From Parachlorella kessleri (Eukaryota; Chlorophyta; Trebouxiophyceae; Chlorellales; Chlorellaceae): a stretch of DNA of 35,777 bases. The stretch covers positions 1 to 35,777 of the forward strand of contig BBXU01000420.1 in NCBI GenBank assembly GCA_001598975.1, given 5' to 3'. The position numbers were made by a program, and so were the translations under genes. Positions 20,201 to 29,491 of this stretch are shown here, in pieces. The notes beneath the pieces are model-generated. The model was given only the letters and a program-made list of their open reading frames with translations. It was not told the DNA's origin and did not search any database. Positions within the stretch are counted from its first letter, which is position 1, and every line of letters starts with the position of its first letter.

Positions 20201-23200
20201 TTAGCCCCAGGCAGCAGCTGCTGCCGTCATGCCACGCGCTGACTGCCATGCCCTCCGTGTCACCCGTGCATGTGATAGCCCTCGTTAATTCCACATCCCG
20301 GGCATACATCAAGGCCGCTTTCAGGCCCAACCAGGTGGGCGCCCACTTCCAGACGCGCTGGTGAACACTCGGTCAAAGATGCACGGCCTGAGGAGTGGAT
20401 CCAATCCCCTGCCAAGCCTGCCTGCCCGCCCGCCCGCCTGCCTGCCACTGATGCCTGCCTGCCAGCCTGCACAGCACCCCCACCCCACCTGCTGCATGGC
20501 AATGTTCCGCTCCGTGATGGCGGCATTGTCGGTAGTCCAGGTGGCACCCTCATCATCGTCGAGCTCCCCCCCCTCCGCCAGGGCCTCGCCCCCCTCCAGG
20601 CTGGCCAGGTAGGCGTCGTCCCGCTCAAACCCTGCAGGACGGCGCGGCAGGCGCAGCAACAAGAGAAGTCAGCAGGCGGGCGGACTGCTGTTGACAGAGT
20701 TGGTACGTTGAGGGCTCGGTGGGAGACTGGACAGCGGACAGGATGAAGGCTGCCATCCGTGCAAGGGACGTTTGCCTAGATGCAGGTGCAAGGTGCACAC
20801 TTACGCTTGCAAGACACCAATGCAAGGAACACTGTGTGAGCCAGAACATCCCCCACATGAGGCAGAGGTGCTGGAGGCGGCATTGCTGCCCCTGTGTCTT
20901 TCAGCCTGACCAACCTGTGTCTGGCCGCGCCTCCAGCTCCGCCAGCGCTTTACGTGCTTTGCCTGCCTTGCCCGCCAGCTGCTTGATCACCGCGGTGTTG
21001 CAGCCCGGGGCGCCTGCAATGACAACATACAAGGGTGTTGATTCAACTGACACCCACGACATTCCTCACAGTCCCATGCTTGCCAATTCACTAACCGTGC
21101 CTGCAGTTAGCGCTTCGCAAAGAATGTGTCTTAGGGATTTACCATTAAAATAACCCAAGCCCGAGCTACACCAGTAGAAAACCACACATGGCAAACTAGA
21201 ACCACCTCAGGGCTGCAACATAGTCAAACAGGCAGGCAGGCAGCCAGCCAGCCAGGCACCCAAGTGCCCAACCACAATAAAACCCTGGCCCAACCTACCC
21301 CCGGGGGTATAGATCTGGGGGGTCAGCGGCGACCTCCGGCCGGGGCCCCAGACGCTGTGCAGCGTGATGTCTCGCGTCTTTTTTGCCTTCTTGGCACCCT
21401 CCTCAATAAACCCGGTGGCATTAGGCACCTGCAGGGGGGGGGGGGTGCAGGGAAGGGCACATGCCCGCTAAGGCAGGCTCAGACACATCAACATGTTGCC
21501 CCGTACACTTCTCGTACATCTGCTACATCTCTTTATCCAGAAACTTGCCTTGAAGCCAGTACCCTTTTACCCGGGGTCCGCCATCTAAGAGGAACCTCGC
21601 GGGCCTTGCTCAACACCTGCTAGCCTCCCATTCAGACTCAAACCACCCCCCTCCCCCCCTCTGCACGCGCGCGCCCACCCACCCGCACCTTGAACACCCG
21701 CTCCAGCGGCACGCCCTCCTTGTCCGGGTTCTTGTTGGGGCACCCCGCAAACAGCAGCTGCGACACCTGCGGCCCGCTGCTGACGTTCATCAGCTCCGCG
21801 CCCGGCACCGCGGCGGTGGCCCAGCCGCGGAACCGAGCCTTGGCCTCCTCCTGGTCCCTCTCAGCCAGCTGCTGCGCCTGGGCAAGGTGCTCCCTGCAGG
21901 GGGCCGTAGTGACGGTGGTGGGCATTAGAGAGTGCGGCATGTCAGGTGTGGTTGGAGTGACAGGTTTGCCAGAGCATTCGCAGGAGCGCCTAGTGTGGGA
22001 ACGAGGGGCTGGGGCCCTGGTGTAACGGTACGTGTCATGGGGGACCAATCATTTCGCTCGCCACTGCAGCAGCAAAGCATGTACCGTAGGTGTAACCGTG
22101 CTGGCCAAAAGGCAACCTCAGGTTGTCGCCGGAACTGGGAGAGCCGCAAGGCTTTGCTCAACCCCTCCCCAGACGGTGCATGCCAAGCACCATGCCACAA
22201 GAACCGGCCGCAGCGTGTGCCGCCCCCACCTGTCCACGGCGAGGCCGATGGCCTCCATGTCAGTCAGCAGGTCGCCAAAGGGCAGGTAGAAGTGGCAGTA
22301 CACGTCCCACATGGTGCGCAGCTCCACAGGGTGGCCTGCAAAGGTTCAGGGGTGCAGAATATGGACAAGGCCGTGCCTAGCAACCACATGCAGGGTCCCG
22401 CCGAGAAACAGTCTGGTGAGCAGTCCACGGCCAGCTAACCCAGCGCCACACGCCACCACATCCGCCGCCCTACCAGCAAGGAAGCTGCTGCGGCCCAGCA
22501 CGCCCAGCAACCCCCCTGCCCAGCGTGCAGCGCGCCATACCCCCCCAGCCACCACAGCTTACAACACCCGTCTGGGCAAGGCAAGCACCTCACCTGCCAG
22601 GCCCCTGGGCGAGGCAAAGTCCCGCACCACCGCCTCATCCACGTGGCGCGTCACGTCCATGGCCTGCAGCTTCTCCCTCAGGGCGCGGTGCAGGTCCCAG
22701 GTGGACTTGGCGTCGTAGGCGGAGTAGTTGACCCAGACCCAGCGGGTGTCGGCGCCGCGCTGCAGCTCCTCCACCGCCGGCAGCACCACCAGCTGCGGCA
22801 GGGCAAACGGGTGCGATATTTGGCGTGGAGTGGGTGTCTCTCTCCCGGCCGCGATGCACATGAAAAGGTGAGAGGACCATGAGGGGGTTTGCTCATACCT
22901 CCTGCAAATATAACAGGAGGCTGGCTTGCGGGGCATCCCTACCACCGCCGCCCCCACAGCTGGCTAGCTAGATGGCGCTCCCATGCACTGCTGCCATGCA
23001 GGGATATAGGGCAGCTCACCCTTCCACAGGGCACGTGCACCACCCGTGTCCTGATCAGGTGATCTGTGCATGTCTCTCCAGCCAACCACGACTCACCTTG
23101 CCCTCTGTGCCGTCCTTTTTGAGGTTCTTCCTGCCAAACAGCTTCTTCATGGACACCTTGCCGCGCACGGCCTCCTCCTGCCCCTCCCCACCGCCGCCCA

Positions 23201-25840
23201 TGATCTCGCTGTTACCTGCAGGCAGCGCCAGGCTTTGTGGGAAGGAGAGGCGGGGGCCGCAGTCAATCCGACAAGCGGCGGCAGGCAGCAGACGATTACG
23301 GCAACGCCTGCAAGGGGCCGTTGCTCCATGTGCACTACAACAGACGTTCCACTGGCCACTTTTAAGGAAAGTGTGGCACAGAAGCTACTGTAACAACACC
23401 AAGAACGAAGCAAGCAGCTTGGTTACAATGGTCTGCTAGCAACAGTCCTACCAGCCCGGCCAAGCAGACCAGGTGTGCCCCCTTCCCCCCTCCCCCCACC
23501 ATTACCACCACACTCCCCCACGGTCCACCCACCCGAGAGCGCCTCCAGCGAGTAGCCGCCCTTGGTCATGCGCGCCGAGTCCCACAGGCGGGCCATGTGC
23601 ATGGTGTCGCCCGCAAAGCCGCGCATCTCGTACCCCGCCCGCTCCAGGATGTGGCGGTCAAAGGAGTAATTGTGCCACACCTTGCGGTGGGCGGCCGAGG
23701 CGAAGAAGGGCCGGAAGGCTTCCAGGATCTGCAGCACCTCCTCCTGCGAGGGCAGAGCACAGCAGGCACAGCTCGCATGGCATGGCAGAACTTGTTAATC
23801 AATCCAGGTCAGCCCTCAATGGTACGAGTGCTGGTTGGCCACGCTGAGGACCTGAGAGCTGTCTACTGCCCAGCCAAAGCTGCCACTTACACCTTGGCAG
23901 CAGCCAAGAATGTCCTGCGATGCCTACCCACCACCCCAGCACCATGACCAACTGAACGCTGCTGCCAGAAGAGTCTTTCAACGCGAAATCATGCCAGGTC
24001 CCGTGCCTGGAAACCAAGGCTTACCTGCCTCCCCTCATCCCCATCAAGGTAAGTGTCAACCCACAGCATGCTGCGCTTGGTCTCCGGCTCAGCCTCCCCC
24101 CCAAAGTGGTGCTCCGGGCCGCTATAGACCGAAAAGCAGATGACGCGGCCGTGGCAGCAAGGCGAGTGGGCGCTGCACAACCAACATGGCGACAGTGGGG
24201 CAAAGGCATCAGCAGCAGCGCATCCCGGCAACCCATACATGCCTTGGCCTGACAGCACGCCTCTACCATGGGGTGCTCATGCTACAACCTTGCATCCCAA
24301 TTGCTACCACCTGCTCGACACCCAGCCCTCCTGCTGAGGCCCTGGCCGCGGAGACACAGCGCACACGACATGGGCCCACCTCTGGCTGGGCCCCATTAGG
24401 GCACCGCGTTAGTCATCAGGTTTAAATTCGCATCTGGGCAGGCAGGCCAGTTAGCAACATGTCAAGGCGAGTGGCTCCAGCCTTTCGCAGGCACACGCAC
24501 CTGACATCTATGTCCATCACCTCGGTATCGCAGGCAAACACCATGCCGTCCAGCTGCTCAGGAGTGAATGCCGCCAGCTGCGCTGCCACTAGTTTTGCCT
24601 CAGCTACGCTGTTCACTACGTGCACGTCTGGGGGCGGCTCATTGCGGTACACCTGCTGTATTGCCTCCTGGGGGAGGTCCTCTGAATCCAGGGAGGCGCT
24701 GGCAAGACCCAAATTGCCGTTGCTGCTGCTGCTGCTATTGCTGCTGCCGCCAATGTCCAACTCCGCTGCTGCTGCTGCCAGGAGCTCCACCTCGACCCCG
24801 CTGGTGGCTGCTTGAGGATGCTGTGTGACGCCAGCACCGCGAGGCAGCGGTGGGGTTGTAAGAGGCCCTGCTGAAGCCCCGTTCCCACCGTTGTACTCCG
24901 ACCGCCACCTCTCCTGGTCCTGGTGCGCCTGCCGCAACTGGTCCAGCATGGGTGCTGCCTGTAGAGGTGGCGAGGCAGGAACAAAGCAGCAGCAGTTGTC
25001 GGACCCAACGAGCTGAAACCAGTGCTCACCCAGTACCGAAAGCTGGCACTCCTTGTGCACGTGCCATTAGGGGAATTTGCCCTTTTGTCCGTGTACACAA
25101 CAAGCGAGGATATAGTGCCAGGCCCAACTACTACCGAGCCTGCAGGGTGTGTTGCAGGATCCAAGCAACACTTGCCTGATGGTCAGACTGCCTGAAATGC
25201 CCAGCCGCTCCATTTGCTGCACCTGCCAGTGGTGGCTGCACTGAAGTGCCCCGCGTTGGGTGGTGGCCATTCACCCGGTGGGGCTGCTGTTGCTGTAGCA
25301 GCTGCTGTTGCTGCTGCCGCAAGTATCGTGTCCGACATGTCCCAGGAGGTATGGTGTTCCTCCGTGGCACGATGTCGGAACTAGTGCCAGGCTGCCGAGC
25401 CTCTCTGTCTGGTCCGGTTGCAGCCGCCTTTGCAGGCCGGCCCCTCCTTGGCTGCCCGCTGACACTGGCAGTTGCTGCTGCACGTGACGTGCTTGAGGAC
25501 GCACGGAGGCTGTTGTGCAGGAACGAGGATTGCGGGAGCTGCGTGGTGCCTACCAGGGGCGATGATACACTGCAGGAAAACCAGCTTGTCAACTGCCCAC
25601 CTGTCCTGAGGGAGCCGGCTAGGTGGTGGAGGTCCTCAATTGGGAAAGGGGTAAGGACGGTGCAGCGGTTCTAGTGCTGCCTTGGCAGGCGTCCATTTCT
25701 TACCTAGACCGAAAGGCGGCCAGCAACTTGTCGGCAAAGCGGCCGCCCCTGCTCATAGATGTGCGCCTGGGTGAAGCCCGTGCCCTCGGGGCTTGAATTG
25801 AAGGGTCCTGTGGGTGAGATACACTGCCTCCCTGCAACAT
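17282..25840 (-). CDS. Plant-type organellar DNA polymerase I (POP/PolI)
   Basis: This family-A polymerase replicates and repairs chloroplast and mitochondrial DNA in plants and algae. Nineteen exons (25840-25704, 25605-25176, 24958-24501, 24172-24025, 23743-23533, 23215-23097, 22792-22594, 22335-22230, 21893-21689, 21428-21299, 21013-20915, 20631-20489, 20160-20046, 19679-19474, 19192-18997, 18751-18651, 18379-18263, 17978-17733, 17449-17282) join in phase to 1177 aa. Proofreading motifs: Exo I DTEVMD (D333, E335), Exo II HNYSFDRHIL (N416, D420), Exo III YSAYDAKSTWDLH (Y524, D528). Polymerase motifs: RLSARRPNLQNQP, motif A DYGQLELRILAH (D921), motif B KVLNFSIAYG, motif C VHDEV (1123-1127). 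All catalytic acids are present and there is no 5'-3' exonuclease, as usual for the plant type. The Ser/Arg/Ala-rich N-terminus suits an organelle transit peptide; dual targeting is possible. It also has RRGRPAK, an AT-hook-like core, and short polyGln and polySer runs. The start at 25840 is the first in-frame ATG after an upstream stop. Confidence 0.93.
18109..18132. repeat. 12-bp tandem duplication in a polymerase intron
   Basis: TACAAAGTAACA occurs twice directly head to tail inside the intron between the exons 18379-18263 and 17978-17733. It is a simple slippage-type repeat. Confidence 0.75.
20411..20466. repeat. GCCT/GCCC tetranucleotide-rich tract
   Basis: Degenerate GCCT and GCCC repeats lie in a polymerase intron. 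Similar (CAGG)n or (GCCT)n tracts occur at 5191-5208, 17480-17500 and 21230-21262, mostly inside introns near acceptors. They look like simple-sequence expansion of pyrimidine-tract/acceptor sequence. Confidence 0.6.
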
Positions 25841-26088
25841 AGTTTGCCGTACAGCGCCGGCACGCCTAGGATGCCAAGCAGAGCTGTTCACAACATGTCA
25901 TGCAGGCGTGGCGAACATGATAGGGTCGCAGCACTCAAACTGGATATGGGGCAAGACCCTGAGGCTGAGCAACGTTTCGTTCCCTAGAGGGATCGCTTGG
26001 GCCGGGTCAGGCACAGCACGACCTGCGCAAGTTTTGCCAGGAGCTCCTAGGAGACTGTTCTGGTTGTTCGTAATCGACCAAACATGCC
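25841..26088. promoter_or_regulatory. Short divergent promoter region, polymerase and QSOX
   Basis: Only about 250 bases separate the proposed start codons of the minus-strand organellar polymerase and the plus-strand QSOX gene. Both promoters and 5' untranslated regions must share it. On the minus strand an in-frame TGA a few codons above position 25891 blocks upstream extension of the polymerase frame. No recognised core element. Confidence 0.5.
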
Positions 26089-26134
26089 ATGGGGAAGCGG
26101 ACCGCATCATGGGCAGTGCTGCTGCTGGCCTTGA
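26084..26134 (+). promoter_or_regulatory. Overlapping upstream ORF at the QSOX start
   Basis: An ATG at 26084 lies five bases before the QSOX ATG at 26089, in another frame. It opens a 16-codon frame that ends at TGA 26132-26134, inside the signal peptide. If the transcript starts upstream, this could lower QSOX translation. Confidence 0.4.
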
Positions 26135-29036
26135 ATATCGTGAGCGCAGCGGACGAGGCCGGCAATGGTGTGGCACTTGGGGCCATGCCAGTCGAACTTG
26201 GAAGTAAGAACTTTACGGACTTCCTCAACGGTCTTCCAGAGACGCGTTGGGTCTTGATGGAGTGGTATGCTCACTGGTGGTGAGTGCTAGTACCCAACTG
26301 AAGCTAGTTCCTTGGAAAGTAGCCCCTTCTTCAGTGACAACACACGGTGTCCCTGTATGCTGGGATTGCGAAACACTGCCACCAGTTGTGCGCTCTGGGG
26401 CTTAAAAGGCCAGAGTGACTATACCTCACTAGCCCGGCCATGTGCCTCCGCAGCGGTGCATGCCGACTTTTCCAGCCAGCGTATGAGAAGATAGCAGACT
26501 ACTTCCACAAGCGCGGAGAACTGCAGCCCAAAATTGTTGTAGCACGGGTCGACTGTCCCAACGAGGTGAGCAGGAGGGTTGGGTTGTTGGGTGGCCTCAC
26601 AGGAGACAACTGCACATAACCGTTGGCTTGTCAGTCCAGTACATCTTCTTGCTCAGGTGGCACGGCAGCATCAGTATGCCCACTGTACAGAGAAGTCGTG
26701 CCCAGGAGTGTTTTTTTCTGGTACAGGAGGAGTTGTGTAAGAAGTTTCACATAAGGTCTTACCCGACCGTCAGGCTGGGCCTCGCCCCAATCTTTGCCAG
26801 CTACAGCCTTGAAGGCGTTGCCAACTATTCTGGGCGCGACCGCACCATGGAAGCAGTTGTCGACTTTGTTGGCAAACACCTTGATGTGTGAGTGGCTCTC
26901 TACGTGATGCCCTCCTGAGAGCTGTTGGGTGTGCCTGCCTGCAACCTGACCTTGTTATGAAGGTTCTAAATGTCAGATTGATATGGAATACAGCATGTAT
27001 GGTCTCCGTGCTACGTGCCATCCGGTGTCAACCACATCAAACGCCCCGCCTCCTGTATCAAGTTGGTCTCTCAGTCTCTGCATGGATGCCATGAAAGGAA
27101 TACCCAGCCTTCCCCCTCCCCTGCATGCAGCAAGTTTGACTTGAGCCAGTTTGATGCGGCTGCGAGCACCGACAGTGCTACCGTGCAAACCCACTCGCAC
27201 GGCGGGCTCCGAAACGAGCCCCCGCATGCCGACCTTAAGGACATTGAGGGGGCCACTGTCAAGTCGTGGCAGTACATCCTCGGCACACCCTCCCTCCTGG
27301 AAGGGTTGGAAAGCCGGCAAGCGCTGCTGGACTGGCTGGAGCTGCTGGCTGCCTACCACCCAGTGCCCAGGTGAGATGCGCTGCCATCCGCCCACGGGGA
27401 CTGCGCTGGGAGGATTTTAAAGGCAGAATGACTGGCTGGTGCTGCCTCGGAGTAGCAGATGCAGCTGACAAAGCGAGCTGGGAGGCTGTATGGCGTACCC
27501 ACAGGGCTTGCAGGATGCGCTTTTGCCTACTGCCTGACCGCCAGTCCTGATATGGCTGGTGAGCCGAGGTTGAGGCCGAGTTGTCGGTGGAGGTGTCGAT
27601 TGTCCGCCTGTTGTGTGGTCTTTGTAGGTGTAAGACAGGAGCAGAGAGTTTGGTCCAGAGGCTCGACAGCTTGTGGCCAACCGTGGATGACAGGCCCAGC
27701 TCTGGCCTGTTCACGGAAGCCCTCTGCCCAGGCAGCCAGTTCCAGGTGAGACAGTCGGAAACTGTTGGCAAGGTGATGAGCAGGGTGCAGCGCAATGAGG
27801 GGATATGAGACATATGAAGGTGGCAATTTTATTGAGGGGGGTGCAGGGCAGTGCCTACGAGCAGTGCTGGTCTGCTCTGGGCTGGTGAGCAAGACATGCC
27901 CCTGTGTACCAGGAGGGCTGAGAGTGGCGGGCCTGCATTTGACGTACCCCAAGGGTTTGTGTCCTGGGTCCCTGCAGGACTGGGGCAGCTGCAAAGGCTC
28001 AGAACCCAGCAAACGTGGCTACACCTGTGGGTTGTGGATGCTCCTCCATTCATTAGCAGCTAGGCTTCCAGAGGGGGAGGGGCCCAGTGGCAGTCCTGGC
28101 GCTGCAGCATGGGTGACCACTGTGAAAGGGTTTATCAGGCACTTCTTCCAGTGTAGGTGAGCGGAACCCAGCTGAGCCTCTGCGTGTTGTGCTTCGCCTG
28201 GGATTCTTACTGCGAACGGCGCCGATGGTGCTTGTTCCGCTGTCGCGCCGGGATGGGCACGCATTACATATGCGCATGTATATGTGGATGGCGGGCGTCA
28301 TTTGTGTCACTTACTATGCTCATGCGGTGTGCCCGACGTGGACATGCTAGCCTGCACATTTGAGTGGTTCTGGTCAACACAGTTAGCGCTGCCCTGGTTG
28401 TGCAGTGACTGTTCCACGCACTTTGTGAGGTATGCCAGCAGCGAGGAGGCGCTGGCGGTGCGGACCAGGAGGGAGGCTGTGATGTGGCTGTGGCTGGCCC
28501 ACAACAAGGCAAGTGCTGCTGCGGGATGACAAGCTCTCCATATGCAGGGAAGGTTGCGAGGCGCCTGCCCCAGCAAGCTGGCTTGCTTGGAGTATTGTCC
28601 GCTATCACTTGCGGTGCCGACCAGTCTTCAACCTGTGCTTGCCTCAGCAGCCAGATGTATGCGCATGCAGGTGAATGGGCGGCTGGCGGCCAGCGAGCGC
28701 AAGGACCCTGGCATGGCTGACAAGCAGTGGCCTCATGTGGCCTGGCCCACGCAGCAACAGTGTCCTGCATGTCGCAAGTCGGACACATTGTCAGGGCCCA
28801 ACAGTGACATCCCTGACTGGCTCGAGGAGGAGGTTTACAAGTACCTGACCGGCTTCTATAGCGGCGGCGGCCAGTCAGGGGAGCTAGGGATGCGGGGAAT
28901 GCTGAGGCAGCGGACAAAGGGTGCCAGCTGGCCGGAGGCTGCGCTGGTTTGTGGGGTGGTGGGGGCAGTGGTGTTCCTTGTCCTGCGAGGCAGCCACAAC
29001 TATCGGCTTCGGAAGAGCGAGTCGCGCCTTCTTTGA
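26089..29036 (+). CDS. QSOX: Quiescin-sulfhydryl oxidase (QSOX)
   Basis: QSOX makes disulfides in secretory-pathway proteins and passes electrons through FAD to oxygen. Exons: 26089-26279, 26454-26565, 26727-26887, 27131-27370, 27628-27745, 27978-28156, 28406-28508, 28671-29036, in phase, 489 aa. Domain order: signal peptide (ASWAVLLLALNIVSA), thioredoxin domain with active site CGAC (64-67) in WYAHWCGACRLFQPAYEKIA, then FHIRSYPTVRLG with a cis-Pro. The helical middle region follows, then the Erv/ALR domain: GYTCGLWMLLHSL (Cys291), FIRHFFQC-SDC-STHF (redox pair C333/C336), LWLAHNKVNGRL, and CPAC (399-402). Near the C-terminus a single membrane helix (ALVCGVVGAVVFLVL) is followed by a basic tail, as in plant and long animal QSOX. 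The first active-site Cys codon is split by intron 1, TG|C. Intron 7 needs a GC donor. All redox Cys are present, so it should be active. Confidence 0.93.
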
Positions 29037-29491
29037 CTGCTTTGCTCTGATCGATGATGGATGGCCAAGGTGCTGCTTTGAAAGAGAAAAGGACATCTGT
29101 CGAGCTCATGTGCCGGCAAGCAACAGAGACTGGCTGTGATGGGCCACCGTGTGCAATGGACTGCAAGAAAGAGTATTGCAGAGGGCTGCCCAAGCAGTAA
29201 GCATGGGTGAAGCTGAAGTACACGCCCGAGCGCAGTTCGTCCTCATCACACGGTCTATTCTCTAAGTTGCTGAGGTTAAGGCTTCGCTGGTCCATCTAGA
29301 CTCGCCCTGGGGAGGACAGCCATGGGTGCAAGGACTTTCCCGCCAGCTGCATGGAATTCTTATATGTGCAAGCATTCCGTATGCGCTGTCGTCTCGTCTT
29401 TTGAGAAGCGTAATAGGTTCATAGCCCCTCAGACTCCAATCTGCACGCCATCTGCCAAACGAAGCTGGCGTTTTGTAGGTGATCACCACAG
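29037..29491. other. Tandem intergenic gap, QSOX 3' to kinesin 5'
   Basis: Both flanking genes run on the plus strand. The gap should hold the QSOX 3' untranslated region and the kinesin promoter and leader. No coding exon is convincing on either strand. Confidence 0.4.

Noticed and set aside
25703..25891. Polymerase start at 25891
   Set aside because: The codon there is GTG (Val), not ATG, and an in-frame TGA lies just upstream; the first in-frame ATG is at 25840.
28264..29295. 343-codon open frame on the minus strand
   Set aside because: It runs antisense to verified QSOX exons and introns, has no domain motif, and its composition is that expected of an opposite-strand shadow in GC-rich DNA.
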